A DNA stretch of 7,345 bases from SVQP01 sp045603085 (GCA_045603085.1 JAZULL010000080.1:1-7345), one strand, 5' to 3'. Positions 1-7,128 are shown, numbered from the stretch's first letter. The notes: generated by a model not told the origin, from the letters alone. Program-made: numbers and translations.

Positions 1-757
1 GTCCCGTCGCGCGCCACCACTCAAGGCAAGCGGCAAGAAGCTGTGAGACGTTCCATCTTTTGTTGATCGGCATTATCCTGTCCCTCGCCTCGTCGTCTGC
101 GGCGTGGAGAGAGATCGAAAGGGTGATGGGAAGATCCTCACCCATCAGCTTGCGGATACCGTCAACGTGTCCGCAGGTCGAAAGCGAGATGTGGCGGTAG
201 CCGATGCAGATGCCGCCCTCGGCGTTGACTAACTTTAAGAATTTGATCACGTTGTCAAAGTTGTCCAGCGGCTCGCCGATGCCCATCATAACAATGCCGC
301 CAATACGCGCTTCGGGATCGGCGGCACTCATATCCTTTTGTGCCGCGATGACCTGACCGATCAGCTCGGCGGGGGTCAGATCGCGCACGCGACCGCCAAT
401 GGTCGAGGCGCAGAATTTGCAGCCCATGCGACAGCCGACCTGCGAAGAGATGCAGATGGTCGAGCCGTGCTTGTAGTACATGACAACAGCCTCCACGCAG
501 TTGCCGTCGGCAAGCTCGAAGAGGTATTTGACGGTGCCGTCGATAGCGGAGACCAGTCGGCGGCGGGGCGTGGGAAGGTGATAGGTCGTCACCTCGGAGA
601 GCTTTGCCACCGTTTTCTTGCCAACGTTGGAGATCTCGGCGGGGGAAAGCCCCTTGTGAAGCCCCTCGAACAGCTGCTTGGCGCGGTATCTGGGCTCACC
701 GATCTCGGCCATTAAGGCCTCAAGCTCCTCGGGGAGCAGGGAAAGTACGTTTTGCAT
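1..757 (-). CDS. rlmN: Dual-specificity rRNA/tRNA adenine-C2 methyltransferase RlmN (C-terminus cut by window edge)
   Basis: A radical SAM enzyme that methylates C2 of A2503 in 23S rRNA and of A37 in some tRNAs, acting in the cytoplasm. The 252 residues present contain the radical SAM cluster motif CRMGCKFC (C109, C113, C116), which binds the 4Fe-4S cluster. Upstream is C102 in the ICISSQVGC stretch, and Glu89 in the VEAVVM segment matches the family's conserved acid. MMGIGEP (157-163) is the glycine-rich SAM-binding motif. Family members run to about 345-365 residues, so roughly the last 100, with the second catalytic Cys that carries the methyl group, lie outside the window. The ATG at 757-755 is chosen because AAGGAGG sits 9 bases upstream. 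The gene begins 3 bases after the rsmB stop. Cfr-type C8 methyltransferases share the fold, but the housekeeping operon context and overall sequence favour RlmN. Confidence 0.96.
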   Translation of the reverse strand, partial: MQNVLSLLPEELEALMAEIGEPRYRAKQLFEGLHKGLSPAEISNVGKKTVAKLSEVTTYHLPTPRRRLVSAIDGTVKYLFELADGNCVEAVVMYYKHGSTICISSQVGCRMGCKFCASTIGGRVRDLTPAELIGQVIAAQKDMSAADPEARIGGIVMMGIGEPLDNFDNVIKFLKLVNAEGGICIGYRHISLSTCGHVDGIRKLMGEDLPITLSISLHAADDEARDRIMPINKRWNVSQLLAACLEWWRATG

Positions 758-774
758 TTGTCAATCCCTCCTTC
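758..774 (-). promoter_or_regulatory. Shine-Dalgarno of rlmN, embedded in the 3' end of rsmB
   Basis: The perfect ribosome binding site AAGGAGG (773 to 767) lies 9 bases before the rlmN ATG. The same bases encode the terminal Arg-Arg-Arg of RsmB (codons AGA AGG AGG), followed by Asp and the TGA stop. It fixes the rlmN start and implies that ribosomes finishing rsmB cross the rlmN initiation site. Confidence 0.85.
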
Positions 775-2083
775 TGAGCTTGGAAATGAAAAATCCGTCG
801 GTGCCGTGCACGTCGGGGGTCAGCGTCAGCATGCCATTTTGTGATGCGACCGAACCAACCGAGAAATCCTCGGTGACAAATTCGGGGTGTGCGGCAAGGA
901 AACGCGTCACGTTTTGCTCGTTTTCCTCGGGGAAGACGGTGCAGGTGGAATATACCAGCACACCGCCCCGCTTGACGTAGCGGGCACAGTTTTGTAAGAT
1001 TGCAAATTGAATATCGGGCAGTGCGGCGGCGTCCGCGAGGTCCTTGTAGCGGATCTCGGGCTTTTTGCCCAGCACGCCAAAGCCGGAGCAGGGAACGTCG
1101 CAAAGCACGCGATCGGCAAGCTCCACAAGTGCGGGGTCGTGATTTCTCGCATCGCGCTCGCGCGCCTCAATGATGGAAATACCCAGGCGGGCCGCACCCT
1201 TTTCGATCAGGGAAAGCTTGCTCTGGTGCAGGTCGTAAGCAAGAATGCGCCCCTCGTTTTGCATGCGAATGGCCGTGCCGAAGGTTTTGGAGCCGGGGCA
1301 GGCGCAGGCGTCGATCACGGTCTCGCCGGGCACAGCACCCAGCGCCTCCACACAGATCTGCGAGGCAAGGTCCTGCACAAAGCAAAGCCCCTCTTCGATC
1401 TGGGGGGAGCCGGAGGGAATGAAATCCAGCGCGGTCAGCGCACTCTCCAGCGTTTCGGTGGCCTGCACGCGGTAGCCCAGCGCGCAAAGCTGACCGCAAA
1501 GGTCGTCGGGCATGGTCTTGAGCGTGTTGACGCGGAGCGTGATGGGCGGTGTGTGCCCAAAGGCCTCCAGCACCGATTCTGCGCGCTCAGCGCCGAAGAT
1601 CTCGGTCAGCTTTTTGCAAAGCGGTACGGGCACGGAATATGTAATCGATAAATAGCGGTAAAGATCGCTCTCTTTGTCAGGGAAGGCGATGTCTGTGCCG
1701 CGGCGGGTGTATTCGCGCAGCACGGCGTTGACAAATCCGCGGGCGCGGCGGGGCGCGAGGGAGACGGTCTCGTTAATGGCGGCGTGGGCGGGCACGCGGT
1801 CAAGATAGCAAAGCTGATAAAGCCCCATGCGAACCAGGTTTCGCACCGTGCCGTCCAAATGCTCGATCGGACGCGAGGAAAGTGCGTCCGCAATATAATC
1901 AAGGGTGAGTCTGCGCTCGGTCACCCCGTAAACGAGCACCGTGACCAGCGCCTTATCGGGGGCAGAAAGCGCGCTTTTTTTGAGCGCGGCATCCAGCGCA
2001 AGGTTGGTGTACTGGCCTGCGGAGTCTGTACGGTTGAGGATCTGCAGAGCCAGCGCGCGAGCGGGATTTTGCATCTGCTCCAT
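761..2083 (-). CDS. rsmB: 16S rRNA (cytosine-C5-)-methyltransferase RsmB (Sun/Fmu)
   Basis: A SAM-dependent methyltransferase of the RsmB/NOL1/NSUN family that forms m5C967 (E. coli numbering) in 16S rRNA. The 440 residues match the family's usual length. Residues about 5-130 form the NusB-like RNA-binding domain, with the typical GFVNAVLREYTRR ending. The catalytic Rossmann domain follows: SAM motif I DACACPGSKT (258-267), DVPCSG with C332, and the nucleophile motif YSTCT with C381, then PEENE. The C-terminus GFFISKLRRR is the usual family end. Motif I reads CPGSKT where many homologues have APGGKT, but all catalytic residues are present. The ATG shares its A with the TGA of the upstream peptidase gene, and AGAGG lies 9 bases before it, which suggests translational coupling. 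Its last codons carry the rlmN ribosome binding site. Confidence 0.96.
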   Translation of the reverse strand: MEQMQNPARALALQILNRTDSAGQYTNLALDAALKKSALSAPDKALVTVLVYGVTERRLTLDYIADALSSRPIEHLDGTVRNLVRMGLYQLCYLDRVPAHAAINETVSLAPRRARGFVNAVLREYTRRGTDIAFPDKESDLYRYLSITYSVPVPLCKKLTEIFGAERAESVLEAFGHTPPITLRVNTLKTMPDDLCGQLCALGYRVQATETLESALTALDFIPSGSPQIEEGLCFVQDLASQICVEALGAVPGETVIDACACPGSKTFGTAIRMQNEGRILAYDLHQSKLSLIEKGAARLGISIIEARERDARNHDPALVELADRVLCDVPCSGFGVLGKKPEIRYKDLADAAALPDIQFAILQNCARYVKRGGVLVYSTCTVFPEENEQNVTRFLAAHPEFVTEDFSVGSVASQNGMLTLTPDVHGTDGFFISKLRRRD

Positions 2084-2811
2084 CAGTTGCGACCTCTTCT
2101 TCCGCCAAAGATCAGCACCAGTCGCAAAAGCGAGAGCAGCGAGGTGGCAAGGGCTGCCACGTAGGTCATAGCGGCGGCAGTCAGCACGCGCTTGGCGGCG
2201 TCGTGCTCCTTGAAGCTCAGCGTACCCCAGCTGTCAAGAATGGTCAGCGCGCGGCGCGAGGCGTTAAACTCCACGGGCAGAGTGACCAGCTGGAACAGCG
2301 TAGAGAAGGAATAGAGCGCAATGCCCGATACCATAAACAGGTCTGCGATGGGAGTAGCCGCCTGAAAATAGAAATAGGACAGCAGAATGCCGATCAGAAA
2401 GAGCGGACCTGCCAGCATAGAGCCAAAGCGGGTCACGGGAATGATGGCGGTGCGAATGCGGATGGGGAAATAGTCGGTCGCGTGCTGCACGGCGTGTCCC
2501 GCCTCGTGCGCGGCAACGCCGACTGCGGCGGCACTCGTGCTGTCGTAAACGCTCTCGGACAAGCGGATCACACCGGCTTTGGGGTCATAGTGGTCGGTCA
2601 GATGACCGCGCACGCGCTCAATGGAGATGTGTTGAAGACCGTTTTCGTCCAAAATCTTGCGTGCGGCGGCTGCCCCGGTAATCCCGTGTGCGGTTTTTAT
2701 GCGGCTGCACTGCTCAAACGTGGTTTTGACGCGGATCTGCGTCAAAATCGCGAATATCACTGCAGGAAGCAGGATCAGATAGGTCCAGTCGAAAAAGGAA
2801 TAATAGAACAT
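2083..2811 (-). CDS. yugP: Membrane zinc metallopeptidase, YugP family (Zn_peptidase_2)
   Basis: A predicted membrane-bound zinc protease of 242 residues; no substrate has been firmly assigned to this family, to my knowledge. The zincin motif HEAGH (102-106), extended as HEAGHAVQH, supplies two His ligands and the catalytic Glu. Glu181 in LPVEFNASRRAL is the likely third zinc ligand by family pattern. Hydrophobic segments lie at about 8-26, 130-149, 154-178 and 208-236. The HEAGH site lies between the first and second segments, with RIRT just before the second hydrophobic region. The start is the only reasonable ATG, since no other Met occurs before about residue 132. It lies 12 bases after fmt, with GGAGG only 4 bases upstream, a short spacing. 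The stop TGA overlaps the rsmB ATG by one base. Placement between fmt and rsmB recurs in Clostridia. A membrane protein quality-control role is possible but is inference only. Confidence 0.9.
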   Translation of the reverse strand: MFYYSFFDWTYLILLPAVIFAILTQIRVKTTFEQCSRIKTAHGITGAAAARKILDENGLQHISIERVRGHLTDHYDPKAGVIRLSESVYDSTSAAAVGVAAHEAGHAVQHATDYFPIRIRTAIIPVTRFGSMLAGPLFLIGILLSYFYFQAATPIADLFMVSGIALYSFSTLFQLVTLPVEFNASRRALTILDSWGTLSFKEHDAAKRVLTAAAMTYVAALATSLLSLLRLVLIFGGRRGRN

Positions 2812-2822
2812 AATACCTCCGT
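2812..2822 (-). promoter_or_regulatory. Shine-Dalgarno of the YugP-family peptidase gene, short spacing
   Basis: GGAGG (2820 to 2816) is a strong match but lies only 4 bases from the ATG, closer than the 6-9 bases seen for most neighbours. It falls in the 12-base gap after the fmt stop and supports the assigned start. Confidence 0.7.
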
Positions 2823-2823
2823 G

Positions 2824-3762
2824 TTAAGACAGCAGATCACCGATATTCAGCTTTCTGCCGCGGATGTAGTCGGCGGCGCCCATGCGCTTTTTGCCCTCGG
2901 GAATCACCTGTGTCAGCGCGATCGTGCCCTTGCCGCAAGCGACCAGGATCTCGCCGTCAAGTCCTACAACCGTGCCGGGTGCGGTGTCACCCCAATCCTT
3001 GGCAGAGTCGTGCACGTGCGCGGCGTACACCTTGAGCAAGGAGCCGTTTGGCAGATGGGTAAACGACAGCGGAATGGGCGAGGTGCCGCGAATGTGATTG
3101 TGTAGAGTTCTCGCATCCAGCGAAAAATCAATGAGCAGGTCGCTCTTCTGGATCTTCTCGGCATAGTTGGCCAGAGAGTCGTCCTGCACCTCGGGTACAA
3201 GTGTGCCCGCGCGCAGAGCGTCCAGCGTGTCCAGCATGGTCTGTGCGCCCAGAGCGCCCAGCTTGTCGTGGATAGTTTCGAAGTTATCGTTTTCTTCAAT
3301 CGGCAGAGCTGCCTTGAGCAGCATATCGCCGGTGTCCAGACCCTCGGCCATATACATAGTGGTAATGCCGGTCTCGGCACAGCCGTCCATAATGGCCCTT
3401 TGCATGGGAGCGGCACCGCGATAGGCGGGCAGGAGCGAGCCGTGCACGTTGATACAGCCGTATTGGGGGTATTCCAGTACGTTTACGGGCAGGATCTTGC
3501 CGTAAGCGACCACGATGATCAGCTCGGGATCGATCTCGGAAAGCTGTGCGGCAAATTCCTCGCCGCGCAGGGTCTTAGGCTGATAGACGGGGATGCCGTG
3601 CTCCAGCGCGTATTTTTTAACGGGCGTGGGAAGCAGCTCGTAGCCGCGTCCGCGGGGCTTGTCGGTCTGAGTGACCACACCGATCACGTTCTCGCCGCGC
3701 TCTACCAGCGCCTGCAGGGTGAATACCGCAAAATCAGGTGTGCCCATAAATAGAATCTTCAT
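2824..3762 (-). CDS. fmt: Methionyl-tRNA formyltransferase
   Basis: Transfers a formyl group from 10-formyltetrahydrofolate to Met-tRNA(fMet), giving the initiator used in bacterial translation. The 312 residues equal the usual length. The N-terminal Rossmann domain begins MKILFMGTPDFA. The formyltransferase site follows: N105, H107 and SLLPAYRGAAP in the INVHGSLLP block, and D143 in GLDTGD, together the family's Asn-His-Asp catalytic set. The C-terminal tRNA-binding barrel spans about 205-312 and ends with the typical PEGKKRMGAADYIRGRKL. The start is set by GGGAGGT, 6 bases upstream of the ATG. The gene follows def by 23 bases. Def and Fmt act at opposite ends of the same formylation cycle, and their pairing is widespread in bacteria. 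Nothing appears broken. Confidence 0.98.
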   Translation of the reverse strand: MKILFMGTPDFAVFTLQALVERGENVIGVVTQTDKPRGRGYELLPTPVKKYALEHGIPVYQPKTLRGEEFAAQLSEIDPELIIVVAYGKILPVNVLEYPQYGCINVHGSLLPAYRGAAPMQRAIMDGCAETGITTMYMAEGLDTGDMLLKAALPIEENDNFETIHDKLGALGAQTMLDTLDALRAGTLVPEVQDDSLANYAEKIQKSDLLIDFSLDARTLHNHIRGTSPIPLSFTHLPNGSLLKVYAAHVHDSAKDWGDTAPGTVVGLDGEILVACGKGTIALTQVIPEGKKRMGAADYIRGRKLNIGDLLS

Positions 3763-3785
3763 ATCGGTACCTCCCGAGTCGTGTA

Positions 3786-4241
3786 TTATTCTTCCAGCAT
3801 TTCCAACGCGTTGTCAATAAACAGAACGCCGTCCAGATGGTCGATCTCGTGGCAGAATGCGCGCGCGAGCAGGCCGCTGCCGCTGACCTCCACAACCTCG
3901 CCGTCGCGGTTGGTGTAGCGAACCGTGACGTGCATGGGTCTGCGCGTCGTGCCCCACTTACCGGGCAAGGAAAGACAGCCCTCGCTCTCCTCCTGCACAC
4001 CTGCGCGGGCAATGATCTTGGGGTTGATCATCTCATAGATCTCGCCGGGCTCAACCTCGACAACCGCAATGCGGCGCAATATACCCACCTGCGGTGCGGC
4101 AAGGCCGCAGCCGTCGGCGGCGTGCATGGTGTCCACCATGTCGTCAAGCAGGGTCAGGATGCGGGGGGTGATGGCATCCACGGGGCGGCAGGTCTTGCGC
4201 AGGATCTCGTCGCCGTATTTTACGATCTTTAATTTAGCCAT
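3786..4241 (-). CDS. def: Peptide deformylase
   Basis: A metal-dependent hydrolase that removes the N-formyl group from nascent proteins as they leave the ribosome. All three family motifs are intact: GCGLAAPQ (44-51), EGCLSLP with metal ligand C89, and HEIDHLDG with H131, catalytic E132 and H135. The 151-residue length, the EGCLSLP form of motif II and the lack of the inserts seen in longer Gram-positive type 2 enzymes fit a type 1-like deformylase, as is common in Clostridia. The start is set by GAAGGAG, 9 bases upstream of the ATG. The gene lies 29 bases after priA and 23 bases before fmt, and is almost certainly cotranscribed with both. Confidence 0.98.
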   Translation of the reverse strand: MAKLKIVKYGDEILRKTCRPVDAITPRILTLLDDMVDTMHAADGCGLAAPQVGILRRIAVVEVEPGEIYEMINPKIIARAGVQEESEGCLSLPGKWGTTRRPMHVTVRYTNRDGEVVEVSGSGLLARAFCHEIDHLDGVLFIDNALEMLEE

Positions 4242-4270
4242 AACAGGGGTCTCCTTCGATTATGTAGTTA

Positions 4271-6790
4271 TTATAGTGATGATGGATTGAAATCTATACT
4301 CAGCACCGGCTTTTTCGCCCCCTCCTTGCCAAAGCGGACCATCAGCTTGGAGAACAGCTCGCGGCTCTTTTTGGTCAATCTGCATTTGATGACCAGGCGC
4401 ATGCGGTATTTTTCCTCCACGCGGTATACGGGCGCTTCAAAGGGACCGAAAATGATCATGGGCACGTCGGCGTAGTCGTCGGCGCCCAATCTTTCCAGCT
4501 CCTCGCGCAGTCGCACGGCGTGGATCATCAGCTCCTTTTCGTCGCCGCTTGTCAGCGTCATGAGCACGATGTCACAGAAGGGCGGGAATGCCAGCAGGCG
4601 GCGCAACTTGATCTCGCGCTCATAGAAGGTATCAAAGTCCTGCGCGCAAGCCAGTGTGATGACGTCGCTGTCGGGGTTATTGGTCTGAATGATGGCCTTG
4701 CCGGGCACGTCACCGCGGCCTGCACGGCCGATGACCTGAGTCAGCATGGCAAAGGTGCGCTCGGCGGCGCGGTAGTCGTCCACGTATAGAGAAGCGTCTG
4801 CCAGCAGCACGCCAACCAGCGTGACGTCGGGGAAGTTGTGCCCTTTGGTTACCATCTGCGTGCCGATCATGACGTCGGCCTTGCCCTCGCGGAAGTCGCC
4901 CAGCAGCTTATCCATAGAGAATTTGGCCGAGGTGGTGTCGGCGTCCAGCCGCATAATGCGCGCGTCGGGGAGCAGCATCTCCAGCTCCTGCTGAACGCGC
5001 TGTGTGCCAAAGCCGGTGTGCCGCATGTGCGGTGAGTCGCAGGCAGGGCACTTTTTGGGGACGGGCAGGCGGGTACCGCACCAATGGCAAACCAGCTCGC
5101 CGTCGGTGTACGTGCCGTTTTTGACGTGATAGGTCATGGCCACCGAGCAATGCGGGCAGGTCACCGCCGTGCCGCAAGAGGCACAGGAGATAAAGCGGTG
5201 GAAGCCGCGGCGGTTGAGAAACAGCACCGCCTGGCGACCGTCCGCCACGGTCTGCTCCAGCGAGTCTGTCAAAAGACGGCCGAGCGGCGAGGCGTTGCCC
5301 GCACCGGTCTCGGTACGCATATCTGCCACCGTGACCTCCGGCAGGTCGGTTTTATTGTATCGCTCCCTGAGCGTCAAGAGGGTGTAAATACCCGCCTTGG
5401 CCTTGGAGTAGCTTTCAAGAGAGGGGGTTGCGGAGGCCAACAGCAAGAGAGCCTTGTTTTTGGCACAGCGCCAGCGCGCCACGTCGCGCGCGTGATATTT
5501 GGGGTTCTGATCGGATTTGTAGGTGTGCTCCTGCTCCTCGTCCATGATGATCATGCCGAGATTTTGCACGGGGGCAAATACAGCCGAGCGCGTGCCGATG
5601 ACCAGACGTGCCTGACCCGACGCAATGCGGGTGTAGGCGTCCTGACGCTCGCCGGCCGAGAGCGCGGAGTGAATGACCGCCACCGTGTCGCCGTATCTGG
5701 CGCAGAACAGGGCGACCGATTGGGGGGTCAGCGAGATCTCGGGGAGCATGAGAATGGCGCCCTTGCCGCTGCCCAGTATCTTGTCAAGGATCTTGGCCAT
5801 GACGTAGGTCTTTCCGCTGCCGGTCACGCCAAACAAAAGTGCCGCGCGCGCTTCGCCCGAATCGGCCAATTGCTCCAGCGTGGCAACTGCCGCTGCTTGC
5901 TCGGCATTGAGCACGGGGTCGGGTGCGGGGGTAAAATCGGCGGGGACGGCGTAAGGATTGCGGAACACCTGCTTTTTCTCGGCATTCAACAGCCCCTTGT
6001 CCACCAAGGCCTTGATCTGTGCCGCGCCGGCATCGGTGCCTGCGCAGAGCGTGTCCTTGTCGGCGGGCTTACCAAGCTCTGCCGCACGGGAAAGGATCGC
6101 CTTTTGCTTTTGCGAGGTCAGCTTGACCGGCGCGCTTTTGCCGCCCGCTAAAATCAGCTGTGCCCGGGCAGGGGATACGGTCAGGGAATACAGCGTGGTA
6201 AATGAACCCTCCGAGCCCTTTTTTTCCTCGGCCTGCTTGAGCACGTAGCCTTTTTCGGTCAGCCTTGAGACGATCTCGCCAACGCCTGCGCCAAAGCGGG
6301 CGCGAAGCGCGTGTATACTGACGCTGCCGCGGGCAACGATGTAGTTATAAACCAGCAGAGCCCCTGCGTCGGGCTGCTTGTCGCCCGCCTCGGGGGTCTT
6401 GTCGGGGGCAGGGGAATAGTAATCCACCATGACCGACATGGATGCCGAGGGGAGCACACAGTGCACCGCCTCGCCCACCGTGCAAAGCGTCTGCTCGTGC
6501 AGCCAAAGGCAAAGCTCCAGCATTTCCCTCGATAGACAAATCCGCTCGGAGCACACCGCCGCCAGGCTTTTGATCCGTTTGGCTGCCTGATTGTTGTGCA
6601 ATGAGGCGACCAGACCGATCTGCTTGCGGTTTCCGTGTCCGAACGGCACAGTGACAAACACGCCGGGATTGACCGCGGCGCGCATGTCTTGGGGGATATA
6701 ATAATCGTAGGAGGCGTCGATACAGTAGGGGTTATCTAAAATAAACACCCCTGCGTATTCAAAAACGCCCTCTTGATCCTTCACCGTCAT
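4271..6790 (-). CDS. priA: Primosomal protein N' (replication restart helicase PriA)
   Basis: A 3'-5' superfamily 2 DNA helicase that recognises abandoned replication forks and reloads the replisome. Its 839 residues are at the long end of the family (about 730 in E. coli). The N-terminal DNA-binding domain is about 10-115, then a winged-helix-like region at about 140-290 rich in Ala and Lys. Helicase motifs follow: Walker A GVTGSGKT (321-328), DEEQ (417-420), SATPS (453-457), GTQMVTKGHNFPDV from 643 and QVIGRAGRG (685-693). Eight cysteines form the zinc region, in four CxxC pairs (C536/C539, C545/C548, C568/C571, C581/C584). Motif II is DEEQ where E. coli has DEEH. The ATG is 10 bases after the rpoZ stop, but no good Shine-Dalgarno precedes it; the nearest AGGA is 14 bases away. 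Alternatives are GTG at residue 3 or residue 15, neither with a better site. Coupling to rpoZ translation is likely. Confidence 0.97.
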   Translation of the reverse strand: MTVKDQEGVFEYAGVFILDNPYCIDASYDYYIPQDMRAAVNPGVFVTVPFGHGNRKQIGLVASLHNNQAAKRIKSLAAVCSERICLSREMLELCLWLHEQTLCTVGEAVHCVLPSASMSVMVDYYSPAPDKTPEAGDKQPDAGALLVYNYIVARGSVSIHALRARFGAGVGEIVSRLTEKGYVLKQAEEKKGSEGSFTTLYSLTVSPARAQLILAGGKSAPVKLTSQKQKAILSRAAELGKPADKDTLCAGTDAGAAQIKALVDKGLLNAEKKQVFRNPYAVPADFTPAPDPVLNAEQAAAVATLEQLADSGEARAALLFGVTGSGKTYVMAKILDKILGSGKGAILMLPEISLTPQSVALFCARYGDTVAVIHSALSAGERQDAYTRIASGQARLVIGTRSAVFAPVQNLGMIIMDEEQEHTYKSDQNPKYHARDVARWRCAKNKALLLLASATPSLESYSKAKAGIYTLLTLRERYNKTDLPEVTVADMRTETGAGNASPLGRLLTDSLEQTVADGRQAVLFLNRRGFHRFISCASCGTAVTCPHCSVAMTYHVKNGTYTDGELVCHWCGTRLPVPKKCPACDSPHMRHTGFGTQRVQQELEMLLPDARIMRLDADTTSAKFSMDKLLGDFREGKADVMIGTQMVTKGHNFPDVTLVGVLLADASLYVDDYRAAERTFAMLTQVIGRAGRGDVPGKAIIQTNNPDSDVITLACAQDFDTFYEREIKLRRLLAFPPFCDIVLMTLTSGDEKELMIHAVRLREELERLGADDYADVPMIIFGPFEAPVYRVEEKYRMRLVIKCRLTKKSRELFSKLMVRFGKEGAKKPVLSIDFNPSSL

Positions 6791-6800
6791 TGTGGGGGGA

Positions 6801-7073
6801 TCAGTCCTGATCCGCGTCTCTGACGATCTTGTATTCGCCCTTATGAATACGGTTGATGGCGATCTTGACAGCCTTTTCGTCTCTGACTTCCTTGTCGATC
6901 ATGGTGTTCAGAGGCTTGTCGGTCTCCTTGTTACCGGTCATGGAAGCCTCAGCCTGCTCGCGCTGTGCAACGTATTCGCCGGTGATGATGCGCGCGCACT
7001 TAGCGGTTGCAATGGCCAGCTCGTAACGGTTGAATTCATTCTTGGTCAGTTCGTTGATGGTAGGATAAAGCAT
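6801..7073 (-). CDS. rpoZ: DNA-directed RNA polymerase omega subunit
   Basis: A small subunit that helps fold and assemble the beta' subunit of RNA polymerase. The 90-residue product opens MLYPTINEL and continues with the conserved helix NRYELAIATAKCAR (15-28), matching the omega core. The second conserved segment, EKAVKIAINRI (66-76), corresponds to the helix that usually reads KPV..AL.EI. Between them lies a charged stretch (about 32-65, with ETDKPLN) that makes the protein some 20 residues longer than Bacillus omega (67 residues). The ATG is chosen because AAAGGA lies 7 bases upstream (7086 to 7081). The gene sits directly after remA, with no gmk between, and is followed 10 bases later by priA. 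Confidence 0.93.
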   Translation of the reverse strand: MLYPTINELTKNEFNRYELAIATAKCARIITGEYVAQREQAEASMTGNKETDKPLNTMIDKEVRDEKAVKIAINRIHKGEYKIVRDADQD

Positions 7074-7128
7074 AGTTGGTTCCTTTCAAAGATTCGATGT
7101 ATTTTGATAATTGTTAACGGAAAATGGG
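7074..7128 (-). other. Intergenic region between remA and rpoZ, AT-rich
   Basis: The longest non-coding stretch in the window (55 bases). It holds the rpoZ ribosome binding site AAAGGA (7086 to 7081). The rest is AT-rich compared with the G+C-rich genes around it, and shows no hairpin plus T-run and no remnant of a coding sequence. In most Bacillota gmk would lie here. Confidence 0.6.

Noticed and set aside
1..757. The possibility that the radical SAM gene is the antibiotic resistance methyltransferase Cfr.
   Set aside because: The neighbourhood is the standard rlmN operon, and the sequence carries the RlmN-type SSQVGC and MGIGEP blocks. No transfer signs or mobile element lie nearby.
1007..1651. 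A 214-codon open frame on the plus strand opposite rsmB.
   Set aside because: Antisense to the conserved RsmB catalytic domain with no protein family features.
2203..3105. A 300-codon open frame on the plus strand spanning the peptidase gene and fmt.
   Set aside because: It runs antisense across two intact conserved genes and their junction, and its composition (rich in Gly, Arg, His, Gln) looks like a codon shadow.
4242..4270. The priA-def gap as a terminator or promoter site.
   Set aside because: It contains the def ribosome binding site, but no hairpin with a T-run and no promoter-like pair of boxes.
5084..6151. A 355-codon open frame on the plus strand opposite priA.
   Set aside because: It lies wholly antisense to a clear PriA, has no recognisable domain or suitable ribosome binding site, and is the expected by-product of G+C-rich third codon positions.
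7089..7117. A possible sigma-70 promoter before rpoZ (TTAACA, 17 bases, AATCTT, on the minus strand).
   Set aside because: The -10 match is poor, and the predicted transcript would begin inside or after the rpoZ ribosome binding site, so it could not serve rpoZ normally.
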